Assembly (NCBI GenBank): GCA_964457585.1
Contig: CAYWFU010000021.1
Span: 1-42,192 of the forward strand
DNA: 42,192 bases
From: CAYWFU01 sp964457585
GTDB taxonomy: Bacteria > JACRDZ01
Direction of reading: 5' to 3'
The notes beneath the pieces were generated by a model that was not told the DNA's origin, searched no databases, and was given only the letters and a program-made list of their open reading frames with translations. The first letter of the stretch is position 1, and every line of letters begins with the position of its first letter. Of this stretch, positions 1-8,759 are shown piece after piece. A program made the position numbers and the translations under genes.

Positions 1-27
1 GGAAAATTTTAAATTTTATTTAGTAAT

Positions 28-54
28 TAATATAAATTGATTTGACCCAGTCTG
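28..54. repeat. 27-bp inverted repeat, left copy
   Basis: This stretch is the exact reverse complement of the last 27 bases of the window (42166-42192). The core is TTGACCCAGTCTG. The match ends at base 55 on the inner side. On the outer side it cannot be followed because the window stops inside the right copy, so the true repeat may extend further towards base 1. It may be a dispersed repeat at which the assembly broke, or the end of a mobile element. Confidence 0.8.
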
Positions 55-74
55 GTAAAGGAAGGGAGCTCGGG

Positions 75-1856
75 ATGACAATAAGAATAGCAGCGGTGCA
101 AATAGATTATAATCCTGCGGCTTTTATAGATGTAACTGATTTTCTAAAAGAACCAAGTAAGTGGTCAGATGGAGAAACTGGATATGGACTAGCTTATCTT
201 CCCCTTGATTCAGATAAGGTTAAGAATATTCTTTCAGAGGTAAAGAGAAGTTATTCTGACTTCATGAATAAAAAAATCAAAATAATTTTAGAATTCTGTG
301 CTAAAAAGGGAGTGGATTTAGTAGTTTTTTCTGAGTATTCTATTCCAGCGGAATGCCTCCCCCGTATAAAAGAAATTTCTAAATCACGAAATATTAATGT
401 AATAGCCGGGAGTCATTCTGTCGTAGCTGAAAATTATGAATATTACAAAAAAATTGAAATGGCAGGTTGGGATAAAACAACAAAAGAAGAAATGCTAAGA
501 AAAGCGATTTCTCCTATATTTCACGCAAGTGGTGAAGTGACATATGTAGAAAAATTTATCCAGACTCAAAGAATGGATCATGATTTTACCCCCGGAGAAC
601 TATGGAAAATCATCAAGTTTAAAAAAGAAAGTAAAGAATATAATGTTGCTGTTTTCATATGTATTGATTTTCTAGAAGAAAAAAATAGAAATAGAGCTAT
701 GCTTCTTGATGGATTACCAGAAATAGATTTTATTGTAGTTCCTGCCTATACTACTAGAACAGATTACTTTGAAAACCTTGCCACGAATTATTCTCAGGGA
801 TATAAAAAGCCGGTAGTGTTTGTAAATGCCTATGATAAAGGGGGAACAAGGATATATTGCCATATTGATCTTGCGACAAAGCAACAGTTATACACAGTTA
901 ACGATGATAATCTGGGGACATTTAAACTGTCAGAGAAAGAAGAAGGGATTATTATTGCAGATATAGACCCCAAAAAACAATATTCAGAAAAACCCACAGG
1001 TTTTATACCTTATGATTCTTCTTTACAAAAGGGAGTATATCCCTTTGTATATTCACGCACAATAGAGGATTTTGAAAAAATTTATAACGAAGTAAATGAT
1101 TGTAACTCTATTCAGGGAAAAAGAAACCTTTTAGACAATTATACGAATAAAATAAACCAGTGGAGAACGTATTCCAAAATATATGAAAGGAAAATTTCTT
1201 TTTTATTTAAGGAATTGATGAATTTTAATGAAGACCAAATTGATTTTTATTTTGGCTGCCTTTATCTTGATGATAATATAGATATGATGGATCAATGGAG
1301 GTTGAAAGAAATAAGTAAGGTAGATGATGCTCTGGAAGATATATTAAAAGCTAAAAAACTCAATCAATATGAGCAGGAAATGATATATAAATTGAGAATA
1401 TATTACTCCAGTCAAAAAATCCGTCTTGAAGATAATAAGTTAATATCAAAAAGAAAAGATGCTATAGAAATGGCTAAATATTCAAGGCAGAAAATTTTGT
1501 GGATTAAAAATGGTTTTTTATCTAAACAGTTACTAGATGAATTTATGGGTGTCTTCAATATAATAGATAAAGAAGCCGACACAATAGCATCTATAACGAC
1601 TGGTGAGTTTGAAGGCGCAAATGCTATAGTTGTCTTTGTAGATATTACTCAAAATCCTCTCATTAAGATTGGGAAAAAATTTTACAATAAGTGCATTTTG
1701 ATTTGTGATAAGGATGTTTTATTAGATGATCTTCCGCCAGAAGTCAAAGGAAGGCTTTTGTACCTGGATAAGAATGTGAATGGAGCACTTAAGACCAAGC
1801 TCATTGAAGTATTAGAAAGGAATATTAATAATGAATTTGAACATATTAGTTGTTGA
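75..1856 (+). CDS. Nitrilase-superfamily (carbon-nitrogen hydrolase) protein with long unknown C-terminus
   Basis: The first ~290 residues carry the nitrilase-fold catalytic triad: Glu87 in VVFSEYSIP, Lys160 in EKFIQ and Cys196 in FICIDFL. The family hydrolyses or condenses amide/nitrile C-N bonds; the substrate here is unknown. The remaining ~300 residues are charged and mostly helical-looking. They end in an alpha/beta-looking segment (AIVVFVDI, CILICDKD) that I do not recognise. I chose the ATG at 75 because it follows a GGGAG-type ribosome site and begins MTIRIAAVQ, the normal first strand of the fold; an upstream in-frame ATG at 42 adds 11 unconvincing residues. At 593 residues it is about twice the usual nitrilase length. 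Its 3' end overlaps the downstream response regulator by 26 bp, so the two are probably co-translated and functionally linked. It could be a sensor or effector rather than a metabolic enzyme. Confidence 0.8.
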   Translation: MTIRIAAVQIDYNPAAFIDVTDFLKEPSKWSDGETGYGLAYLPLDSDKVKNILSEVKRSYSDFMNKKIKIILEFCAKKGVDLVVFSEYSIPAECLPRIKEISKSRNINVIAGSHSVVAENYEYYKKIEMAGWDKTTKEEMLRKAISPIFHASGEVTYVEKFIQTQRMDHDFTPGELWKIIKFKKESKEYNVAVFICIDFLEEKNRNRAMLLDGLPEIDFIVVPAYTTRTDYFENLATNYSQGYKKPVVFVNAYDKGGTRIYCHIDLATKQQLYTVNDDNLGTFKLSEKEEGIIIADIDPKKQYSEKPTGFIPYDSSLQKGVYPFVYSRTIEDFEKIYNEVNDCNSIQGKRNLLDNYTNKINQWRTYSKIYERKISFLFKELMNFNEDQIDFYFGCLYLDDNIDMMDQWRLKEISKVDDALEDILKAKKLNQYEQEMIYKLRIYYSSQKIRLEDNKLISKRKDAIEMAKYSRQKILWIKNGFLSKQLLDEFMGVFNIIDKEADTIASITTGEFEGANAIVVFVDITQNPLIKIGKKFYNKCILICDKDVLLDDLPPEVKGRLLYLDKNVNGALKTKLIEVLERNINNEFEHISC

Positions 1857-3216
1857 GGATCTTTTTGATGCAGCAAAGCTTCTTAAAGAAATATTAGAAA
1901 CAGATAATCATTTCGTTATCACAGCAGGAGACAAAGAATCCGCTCTTTCTGCCATATCTCTTAATCCAGACAACATTGACGTTGTAATACTTGATCTCCA
2001 CATCCCCGCTAAAAAAATGGAAGTGGCAAATGAATCAAATGGTTTTCAAACATTGGAAATTATAAAAAAAGAATTCCCTCATATTGAGGTTATTGTCCTT
2101 ACAGCTTATGAAGACGTAAATCTAGCGGTCAGGGCTATTAAGTTGAGGGCTTATGATTTTATGATAAAACCTCCTAAATTAGAGATATTAAAAGATAAAT
2201 TAAACAAGATAGCCACTCTCCTGCAAATGGAAAGGGAGTATATAGAACTAAAGAGGAGAGAAAAATATTCATATATCATCGGCAACAGTAAGGGTATACA
2301 AAATATCTTAAAACTCATTGATAAAGTAGCTGATTCCAATGCTTTTATTCTGATTGAAGGCGAAACCGGTACTGGTAAAGAATTAATAGCCAGAGCGATT
2401 CATGAAGAGAGTAAGCGGAAAAAAAATCCTTTCATCACTTTAAACTGTGCAGCTATTCCAAATGAATTATTGGAATCAGAATTTTTCGGTCATGAAAAAG
2501 GGGCTTTCACGGGTGCTGTTGAGAAAAAAATAGGCCGTTTTGAGTCGGCTAACGGGGGAACGCTGTTTTTAGATGAGATCGGTGAAATGAAATACGAACT
2601 GCAAGCGAAAATACTTAGAGTACTGGAAACTCAAAAGATAATCAGAGTCGGCGGAACTCAGGAAATAGAAGTTAATGTGAGAATTGTTTCAGCAACTAAT
2701 AAACATATTGCTCAAGAAGTGAAAGAAGGAAAATTTAGAGAAGATTTATTTTATAGATTGAATCATGTTTCTATTGTGATGCCTCTCTTAAAAAATAGGA
2801 AGTCAGATATTCCGATACTTGCCAAATATTTCCTGGATAATTATTGTACATCTAGAGGTATACCTAAAAAGGAGTTATCAAAAAGTGCAATTGAAATGCT
2901 GATAAACTATAACTGGCCTGGAAATATCAGGCAATTGAAAAGGGTGATTGAAGTAAGTATTTTATTAAATGCAGAAAAAGAACTTTTAGACGCCACCGAT
3001 TTGGAAGTAGAAAAGGAACAATTTAAGTCCAAAAGTCTGGATTTTGACGATTTATTTTATCTGCCATTCAAAGAGGCGAAAGAACAATTTGAAATAAAGT
3101 ATTTAAATTATTTATTAAGTACATCGAATACTCAAGCTGAAGTAGCCAAAAAAGCAGAGATAGATAGAAGTAATTTAAATAAATTGATCAAAAAATATAA
3201 TCTTACATTAGACTAA
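1831..3216 (+). CDS. Sigma-54-dependent response regulator (NtrC family)
   Basis: The domain order is receiver, AAA+ and Fis-type helix-turn-helix. The receiver (about 1-125) has the acidic pair Glu9/Asp10, phosphoacceptor Asp55 in VVILDLHIP, Thr91 and Lys113. The AAA+ domain has Walker A GETGTGKE (177-184), the sigma-54-contacting loop GAFTGA (224-229) and Walker B FLDEIG (246-251). The C-terminal helix-turn-helix covers about 430-461 (TQAEVAKKAEIDRSNLNKL). All key residues are present, so it should activate sigma-54 promoters on phosphorylation. No histidine kinase is adjacent; its only co-transcribed partner is the overlapping nitrilase-like protein, which may supply or modulate the signal. 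An AAAGGA motif lies upstream of the ATG at 1831. Confidence 0.93.
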   Translation: MNLNILVVEDLFDAAKLLKEILETDNHFVITAGDKESALSAISLNPDNIDVVILDLHIPAKKMEVANESNGFQTLEIIKKEFPHIEVIVLTAYEDVNLAVRAIKLRAYDFMIKPPKLEILKDKLNKIATLLQMEREYIELKRREKYSYIIGNSKGIQNILKLIDKVADSNAFILIEGETGTGKELIARAIHEESKRKKNPFITLNCAAIPNELLESEFFGHEKGAFTGAVEKKIGRFESANGGTLFLDEIGEMKYELQAKILRVLETQKIIRVGGTQEIEVNVRIVSATNKHIAQEVKEGKFREDLFYRLNHVSIVMPLLKNRKSDIPILAKYFLDNYCTSRGIPKKELSKSAIEMLINYNWPGNIRQLKRVIEVSILLNAEKELLDATDLEVEKEQFKSKSLDFDDLFYLPFKEAKEQFEIKYLNYLLSTSNTQAEVAKKAEIDRSNLNKLIKKYNLTLD

Positions 3217-3246
3217 AAAACAATCGAATATAATAGTTATAATGAA

Positions 3247-4320
3247 TCAGATATTATCCTCCATCGGAAAAAGAGTTGGTTGATGTTCCTCTTTCTCGAT
3301 CCATTTTCCTCTTTTAAATTTAGTAATCGAATCTATAATAGTTTCCTTATCTTTATCTGTTTTTATTCTTAAACTAAATCCTATACGAGGTTGAACTAAA
3401 ATTGTTCTTTCAAAATGTCCTTCAGCAATTTTTAAAGCATCGCGTATTAATTCTTTACAAGATCTTCGTAAAGTACGAACAATATTTTTTGATTTCCATT
3501 GCATATAAAAATTGGATGTTGCTTCGTTAAGTAAATCATCATATTCTATCTCAATCGTTACGGGAATAGAGGTTTGACCTATTTTTGTTACAAAAGAAGA
3601 GAGTATTCGTTCACAAAAAGCCTGTTCACAATATGCACCTATTTCATCAGACTGTGTAACATTTGGATCCCAGGGAATATAAAATAAAAAAAATGGAATC
3701 TCTTCATCCTCAAATTCCTGAACTTTAATTTCTTTATTCACTATATTTATTATTGAAACAGGTACTGTTCCAAAATCATAAGCATCGCATAAACAAATTT
3801 GATTTTTTTTGTTAGCAATTCCAATACTACCTACTGGATTAGTTGCAAAATTTATTTTTTTTAGTTTATCACTAATTTCACAAATATCCTTTATATGATG
3901 TTCAGATGTAGGATGTTTAGAGATATAAAGTAAATAGACATTTGGAGTTGCTTCTATTTTTAAACCAATAGCTAAATTGAACTGTTCTTTAGTTTGTAGA
4001 AGTAATGCACGAGCTTGCTTTGCTGAGTCTGATTCATTTTTAAATAATTGCCGTTTACATTCACAAATTACAAATTCTTTCTCTTCATTTCTTGAAAGCA
4101 AAATATCAGGTTCTGGTTCAATAGTACAATCAATAGAAGCAGAAACAATTTTATCCCTTAATTCTGGTGAAAGAGGCATTGAAGGTGCGATAGCAAAAAG
4201 TTTGTATCCCGCCTCTTTTAAAATAGGACGTAAAGGGTAATTATTTTTTAGAGGTTGTAAGAGCCATAATATTAAATTTAATTGGTAAAGAGGGTCTTCT
4301 ATTATTTCTTCAATTTTCAT
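3247..4320 (-). CDS. Hypothetical protein with probable PD-(D/E)XK nuclease motif
   Basis: I do not recognise the whole protein (357 aa). Residues 71-72 (PD) followed by E87-C88-K89 in FVICECKRQ, with hydrophobic beta-strand residues between, match the PD-(D/E)XK nuclease core found in restriction and repair enzymes. The flanking text (EPDILLSRNEEKEF) fits that fold's usual spacing. The remaining ~250 residues have no recognised motif. Its start overlaps the end of the 415-aa upstream gene by 11 bp, so the two form one transcription unit. The gene converges on the response regulator with only 30 bp between them. A role in DNA restriction or phage defence is inferred from the motif and the neighbouring toxin-antitoxin genes, not shown. 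Confidence 0.65.
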   Translation of the reverse strand: MKIEEIIEDPLYQLNLILWLLQPLKNNYPLRPILKEAGYKLFAIAPSMPLSPELRDKIVSASIDCTIEPEPDILLSRNEEKEFVICECKRQLFKNESDSAKQARALLLQTKEQFNLAIGLKIEATPNVYLLYISKHPTSEHHIKDICEISDKLKKINFATNPVGSIGIANKKNQICLCDAYDFGTVPVSIINIVNKEIKVQEFEDEEIPFFLFYIPWDPNVTQSDEIGAYCEQAFCERILSSFVTKIGQTSIPVTIEIEYDDLLNEATSNFYMQWKSKNIVRTLRRSCKELIRDALKIAEGHFERTILVQPRIGFSLRIKTDKDKETIIDSITKFKRGKWIEKEEHQPTLFPMEDNI

Positions 4321-5557
4321 ATTTTATCTCTCGTTTATCAACTGCTTTTGCAATTAAGTCTTTATAATTTTGATCTCCAATACATACATCTACTCCAGCA
4401 TCAACATAGCGTTGTATATTTGTTACAAGTCTGTGTATAGTATTTCCACAAGTACCTTTAGGTAAAATTGCAATGACATGTTTGTCTGTAATTTCTAAAA
4501 ATATGGGTTGCCATAAATGTCTATCTACACCATAAATATGCACTTTTTTTGAACCAATATAAATTGGATTACCCCACAATCTAAATTTGTTCCGTTTCCT
4601 CTGGAAAGTTGAAGTAATCCATTTTTCAAAAGTTACAGAGGAAAGAGGTTCTTTAAATTTCATAACTATAGGTGCACCATGAAGGGTTGTAAAATGATTT
4701 TGTACCTGTAAAGTTGTTTTTTCAACTGAATACCATGCTTGTTGTTCTGTATCTTCAGTTGTACCTTTATAAATTTTCAATACATATAATAAATGTGCTC
4801 GATGATCAGCGAAACTGTCACTGCGATTTGTTACTTTCCCATTATGATAAAAATCATGCCCACCTTTACCAGCAGCAGGGAAACGTAACTGAGAGATAGA
4901 ATAAAGCGGATAGTATATTTCCTGAAGTTTTGGTAATCTACTTTGGATAATTTCTAATTTATCTACCATTGTAAATCGAGAAGCTCTCCGTTCTTTGTTT
5001 AATTCTAATTTCTCTTCCTGTTCTTCATCAGTTTCAATTTCCTCTATATCCTCTTTATCTTCTTCTATTTCTTCATTATCTACTTCAAAAATACTTTCAT
5101 ACTCAAAAGCCAATTTCCCATAACGCTTTTTAGGATTAATTTCCAGAACTTTTTGCCACAATTTTTCAAAAGTCCATCCACTAATCCAAAGCCTATCTAA
5201 TTCATGCGTTGAATTTATTAATCTTGTAACCCAGGGATCGCTATCTTTTGAATCTTGAGTAGTGTAAAGGACTGAATGGCGAGGAATTAATTTTTCTAAA
5301 AATCCAAAAAATTTATTATGATTACTATCCCAAACCTTATAAAGAGTATCATCTACTCTATCTAATCGGTTTCCTGTATTTCGAAAGACTAATTCAATAT
5401 CCGGCTCTTTATAAAAACTTGGTACTGTTTCTAAAAGATAACTTTTTACCAAACCTTTAGTTATATGTTTGGCATCTAATTCTTCTTTTCTTTCTTGAAC
5501 ATAGCCTTCCAAAAAATTCACTGCTTGCTCACGAGTTTTGATATTCTCAATACTCAT
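4310..5557 (-). CDS. Hypothetical protein with internal acidic segment, partner of nuclease-like protein
   Basis: This is a 415-aa soluble protein with no family I recognise. Residues 156-184 are very acidic (runs such as EEIEEDKEDIEEIE) and probably form a flexible linker between an N-terminal half rich in aromatic residues (WISGWTFEKLW near 124-134) and a basic, beta-rich C-terminal half containing KFRLWGNPIYIG and GVDRHLWQPIFLEI. No signal peptide or membrane segment is visible. The start at 5557 is supported by an AGGAGT ribosome site (reverse strand) 6-7 bases upstream. It is the first gene of a two-gene unit, overlapping the downstream nuclease-like gene by 11 bp. A recognition subunit for the nuclease is one possible role, but this is inference only. 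Confidence 0.6.
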   Translation of the reverse strand: MSIENIKTREQAVNFLEGYVQERKEELDAKHITKGLVKSYLLETVPSFYKEPDIELVFRNTGNRLDRVDDTLYKVWDSNHNKFFGFLEKLIPRHSVLYTTQDSKDSDPWVTRLINSTHELDRLWISGWTFEKLWQKVLEINPKKRYGKLAFEYESIFEVDNEEIEEDKEDIEEIETDEEQEEKLELNKERRASRFTMVDKLEIIQSRLPKLQEIYYPLYSISQLRFPAAGKGGHDFYHNGKVTNRSDSFADHRAHLLYVLKIYKGTTEDTEQQAWYSVEKTTLQVQNHFTTLHGAPIVMKFKEPLSSVTFEKWITSTFQRKRNKFRLWGNPIYIGSKKVHIYGVDRHLWQPIFLEITDKHVIAILPKGTCGNTIHRLVTNIQRYVDAGVDVCIGDQNYKDLIAKAVDKREIKYEN

Positions 5558-5626
5558 TTTATACTCCTGATTTTTATTAAAATTTTCACAACTATAGATA
5601 TTTATGCTTTTTTACTGTATAAGCCT

Positions 5627-5986
5627 TTATTTATTTTTGCTTTTATTTGTGTCTTGACATATATCTATAGAGTTAATATGCAATTCTAATTGAGGAATAT
5701 CATCTTTGATGGTTTCCCATATTTCTTCTAAATCAATACCAAAATATTCATGTATCGTAATATTTCGCATGCCAATAATTGCTTTCCAATCAATTTCAGG
5801 GTGTGATTCTTTTATAGAATCTGGGATATTTTTAGCAGCTTCACCGATGATTTCAAAATTTCTAATTACAGCATCTATTGTTTTTTCATCATGAGAAAAA
5901 TCGTCAAAAGATAGATTTTGAGTATATTTTATTATCTTTTGTATTGCTTGTTTTATATCTTCTACAAAAAGTTTATAATTTCTCAA
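5627..5986 (-). CDS. hepT: HepT-like toxin ribonuclease (DUF86)
   Basis: The 119-aa helical protein has the HEPN-type active-site motif RX4HXY, seen here as Arg74, His79 and Tyr81 in RNITIHEYFG. Family members cleave RNA and are silenced by a partner nucleotidyltransferase that AMPylates the tyrosine of this motif. The preceding phrase FEIIGEAAKNIP is also typical of the family. The gene overlaps its MntA partner by 14 bp, the normal arrangement. Length is within the usual range and nothing looks broken. Confidence 0.88.
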   Translation of the reverse strand: MRNYKLFVEDIKQAIQKIIKYTQNLSFDDFSHDEKTIDAVIRNFEIIGEAAKNIPDSIKESHPEIDWKAIIGMRNITIHEYFGIDLEEIWETIKDDIPQLELHINSIDICQDTNKSKNK

Positions 5987-6287
5987 TGCGCATGGCCTCT
6001 TTTAATATATTTTCTTTAATTAATGGTTTAAGTGCTTTAAATGAGACAACTTCAACTTTTCTCATAAAAATCTCACCTAGTTCATTCATTAAATGAACAT
6101 GTTTAAATATAGAAATAGGTGTTTTAAATTCAACTAAAAAGTCTATATCACTATTTTCATTCTCTTCCCCACGAACAAATGAACCAAAAAGATTTATTTC
6201 TTTTATTTTATATTTTTCTAATATTTCTCTATTCTCATGAATAATTTTCACTATATCTTCTTTTGTCATTTTGCTTCTATTCATCAT
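5973..6287 (-). CDS. mntA: MntA-like minimal nucleotidyltransferase antitoxin
   Basis: This is a 104-aa member of the polymerase-beta-like minimal nucleotidyltransferases. The GSX10DXD motif is intact: Gly35-Ser36 in FGSFVRGE and Asp47-Asp49 in NSDIDFLVEF. In HepT/MntA systems it transfers AMP groups to the toxin to neutralise it. It lies upstream of and overlaps hepT. The ATG at 6287 has an AAAAGG ribosome site about 9 bases upstream; a second ATG six codons in is also possible. Confidence 0.88.
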   Translation of the reverse strand: MMNRSKMTKEDIVKIIHENREILEKYKIKEINLFGSFVRGEENENSDIDFLVEFKTPISIFKHVHLMNELGEIFMRKVEVVSFKALKPLIKENILKEAMRIEKL

Positions 6288-6403
6288 TATTTTTTACCTT
6301 TTAACTGTTGAAGAATCAGGTACTATGTCTGTGGAAATAGATTTAAAGACCATTCCTGCAATCAGGGATATGCCATGCCGATAGGTGATTATGATATTTA
6401 ATA

Positions 6404-6481
6404 TGGCGGGGTCGACGAGGCTCGAACTCGCGACCTTCTGCGTGACAGGCAGACGTTCTAACCAAACTGAACTACGACCCC
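6404..6481 (-). tRNA. tRNA-Asp (anticodon GTC)
   Basis: Read on the minus strand the gene starts GGGGTCG and ends CGACCCC-G-CCA, giving a perfect 7-bp acceptor stem with encoded CCA. The anticodon arm CTGCCTGTCACGCAG places GTC in the loop, and the T-arm contains GTTCGAG. It lies 57 bp downstream of tRNA-Val on the same strand, so the two are probably one transcript. A short hairpin (ACCCTG at 6495 with CAGGGT at 6513) lies in the spacer. Confidence 0.97.
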
Positions 6482-6538
6482 GTTATAATGAAGAACCCTG
6501 CGGCAAAAACCACAGGGTAACTTCATGAGTTTAAAATA

Positions 6539-6614
6539 TGGTGGGCGGAACAGGGATCGAACCTGTGACCCCCAGCTTGTAAGGCTGATGCTCTCCCAAC
6601 TGAGCTACCCGCCC
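6539..6614 (-). tRNA. tRNA-Val (anticodon TAC)
   Basis: On the minus strand it runs from GGGCGGGTAGCTCAG to TTCCGCCC-A-CCA. The acceptor stem contains one G-T pair and the CCA is encoded. The anticodon arm CAGCCTTACAAGCTG has TAC in the loop, and the T-arm carries GGTTCGATCC. It is the promoter-proximal tRNA of the pair. The 167-bp palindromic element begins only 4 bp beyond its 5' end. Confidence 0.97.
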
Positions 6615-6618
6615 ATAG

Positions 6619-6785
6619 TTATACTCAGCAAGGTCATAAATTTTTATTTTTGCGCTGGTCTTGGACATCAATAGCTGTGTTGCTCAGGTTCGAAATAGTA
6701 CAAAGCTATTTCTCACCCTCGCGCCTTGCTCTAGATGCCCAATCCTCACCGAAAAAATGAAAATTTATGACCTTGCTGAGTATAA
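6619..6785. repeat. 167-bp palindromic element with ~33-bp terminal inverted repeats (MITE-like)
   Basis: The left end (6619-6651) and right end (6752-6785) are near-perfect reverse complements, both carrying ACTCAGCAAGGTCATAAAT. The ~100-bp interior is itself an imperfect palindrome around a central AAATAGTACAAAGCTATTT hairpin. No ORF is inside. A lone half-end (ATGACCTCGCTGAGTATA, one mismatch) occurs at 13389-13406, which shows the sequence is dispersed. It could be a non-autonomous mobile element or a structured intergenic repeat. Confidence 0.75.
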
Positions 6786-6866
6786 TTTTGAGGATTTATT
6801 TTTATCATAAACATAATATTATGTCAAGAGAAATCCATAATTCAGTTTTCATAATATAATTAAATT

Positions 6867-6893
6867 TTGACAATTTATTATAAATAATATAAA
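6867..6893 (+). promoter_or_regulatory. Possible typA promoter
   Basis: TTGACA at 6867-6872 is followed 15 bases later by TATAAA (6888-6893). The -35 is perfect but the spacing is short. The region 6786-6925 is otherwise very AT-rich with no other recognisable signal. Confidence 0.35.
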
Positions 6894-6940
6894 GTGGTAT
6901 AAACTAAAAGAGTACAGATAAAAAAATGGAGGATTTTATT

Positions 6941-8755
6941 GTGAAGCGTGAAGGAATTAGAAATATTGCGATTATTGCGCATGTTGATCATGGCAAAACA
7001 ACACTTGTTGACGAGCTTTTGAAACAATCAGGACTTTTTCGTTCTAATGAAAAAGTTCGTGAAAGGATGATGGACAGTATTGATCTTGAAAGAGAACGCG
7101 GTATTACAATAATGGCAAAAAATACTGCAATTGATTATTTAGGAGTTAAAATAAATATTGTTGATACTCCGGGACACGCTGATTTTGGCGGCGAGGTGGA
7201 GAGAACGTTAAAGATGGTTGATGGAGTACTTCTTCTCGTTGATGCTTCAGAGGGACCATTGCCGCAGACAAGATTTGTTTTAAAAAAAGCACTTGAGCGT
7301 AAGCTGCCCCCTATCATTGTAATTAATAAAATTGATCGGCCTGATGCAAGAATTAAAGAAGTTTTAAATGAAATTTATGACTTGTTCATCGATTTGGATG
7401 CGACTCTGGATCAGCTTGAATTTCCAATAGTATATACAATTGCAAGACAGGGAATTGCAAAAATAAATCTTGAGGAGGATACAAAAGATTTCAGAGTTCT
7501 TTTTGACCTGATATTAAAGACTATTCCAGCTCCGGAAGCGGAAGATAATGGTGTATTGCAAATATTGGTAACAAATATCGATTATAGCGATTATGTTGGC
7601 AGGCTTGCAATAGGCAGAATTTTTTCAGGTTCTGTAAAAGTCGGAGATTGGGTTTCTGTAGCTCATGATAACGAGAAATTAATAAAGACTAAAATAACAT
7701 CAATGTTTGGTTTTCAGGGACTTGAAAGAATTGAATTAAAAAGTGCAACGGTTGGAGATATTATTGCGCTTTCAGGTATTGAAGGAATAAACATAGGAGA
7801 TACAGTTACGGATAGTGAAAATCCCAAACCGCTGCCGAGAATTATAGTAGATGAACCGACTATTTCAATGGTATTTTCTGTTAATACATCTCCTTTTTCA
7901 GGCAGAGAAGGAAAATTTGTTACGTCAAGAAATTTAAAAAGCCGTCTTGAAAAAGAACTTTTATATAATGTATCGATAAAGGTTGAATTTGACAATACTG
8001 ATTCTTTTAAGGTTATGGGAAGAGGAGAATTACAGCTTGCAATTTTAATTGAAATGATGCGGAGAGAAGGTTATGAACTCTCTGTATCCATGCCGGAAAC
8101 AATAACAAAAGTTATTAATGGAGTAATTAATGAGCCGATGGAACAGCTTGTTATAGATATACCTGAAGAATATGTCGGAGTTGTGACTCAGGCAATCGGG
8201 ATTCGTAAAGGCAGAATGAATAAAATGCAGAATAATGGTCATGGAAGAGTACGGCTGGAGTTCAGAATTCCTTCAAGAGGGTTAATTGGTTTCCGTTCTC
8301 AGTTCCTGACTGATACAAGAGGGACAGGACTTTTAAATCATTTATTTGATGGGTATGAACCATGGCAGGGAAAGATTATAAAACGTTCAACAGGTGCTAT
8401 AGTATCTGACAGAATAGGAGAAACAACAACTTATGCTCTTTTTCATCTGCAGCCGAGAGGTACGCTTTTTGTAAAAGAAAATACACACGTTTATGAAGGA
8501 ATGGTTGTTGGTGAAAATTCTAGAGATAATGATATGAATGTAAATGTGATAAAAGGGAAAAAACTGACAAATATGAGATCTGTTTCTGCTGATGATGCGC
8601 TTCAGCTTGTACCGCCAAAAATTTTAAGTCTTGAACAGGCGATAGAATTTATCAGAGAAGATGAACTTGTTGAAATTACACCTGTTTCCGTACGCATAAG
8701 AAAAAGAATTCTTGATGCAAACAAAAGACCTAAACCGCAAAAGGAGATGGGATGA
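6941..8755 (+). CDS. typA: Ribosome-associated GTPase TypA/BipA
   Basis: This is a translational GTPase related to EF-G and LepA that acts on the ribosome in assembly and stress adaptation. The G domain starts almost immediately (IAIIAHVDHGKTTLVDELL), with the switch region RERGITI, DTPGHADFGGEV and NKIDRPDAR. The later domains include GRGELQLAILIEMMRREGYE and the TypA-specific end GLIGFRSQFLTDTRGTG. I prefer the GTG at 6941: a GGAGG lies 8 bases before it, and it puts the usual handful of residues before RNIAIIAH. The ATG at 6926 has no ribosome site and would place that GGAGG inside the coding region. The length of 604 aa is normal. It is followed by a word-repeat palindrome. Confidence 0.96.
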   Translation: MKREGIRNIAIIAHVDHGKTTLVDELLKQSGLFRSNEKVRERMMDSIDLERERGITIMAKNTAIDYLGVKINIVDTPGHADFGGEVERTLKMVDGVLLLVDASEGPLPQTRFVLKKALERKLPPIIVINKIDRPDARIKEVLNEIYDLFIDLDATLDQLEFPIVYTIARQGIAKINLEEDTKDFRVLFDLILKTIPAPEAEDNGVLQILVTNIDYSDYVGRLAIGRIFSGSVKVGDWVSVAHDNEKLIKTKITSMFGFQGLERIELKSATVGDIIALSGIEGINIGDTVTDSENPKPLPRIIVDEPTISMVFSVNTSPFSGREGKFVTSRNLKSRLEKELLYNVSIKVEFDNTDSFKVMGRGELQLAILIEMMRREGYELSVSMPETITKVINGVINEPMEQLVIDIPEEYVGVVTQAIGIRKGRMNKMQNNGHGRVRLEFRIPSRGLIGFRSQFLTDTRGTGLLNHLFDGYEPWQGKIIKRSTGAIVSDRIGETTTYALFHLQPRGTLFVKENTHVYEGMVVGENSRDNDMNVNVIKGKKLTNMRSVSADDALQLVPPKILSLEQAIEFIREDELVEITPVSVRIRKRILDANKRPKPQKEMG

Positions 8756-8759
8756 AAGA

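Noticed and set aside
5495..5689. Small plus-strand frame over the start of the 415-aa gene
   Set aside because: It crosses two minus-strand genes and the intergenic gap, with no ribosome site and a low-complexity hydrophobic product.
7714..7995. Minus-strand frame inside typA
   Set aside because: Antisense shadow of a highly conserved gene; composition is not protein-like.
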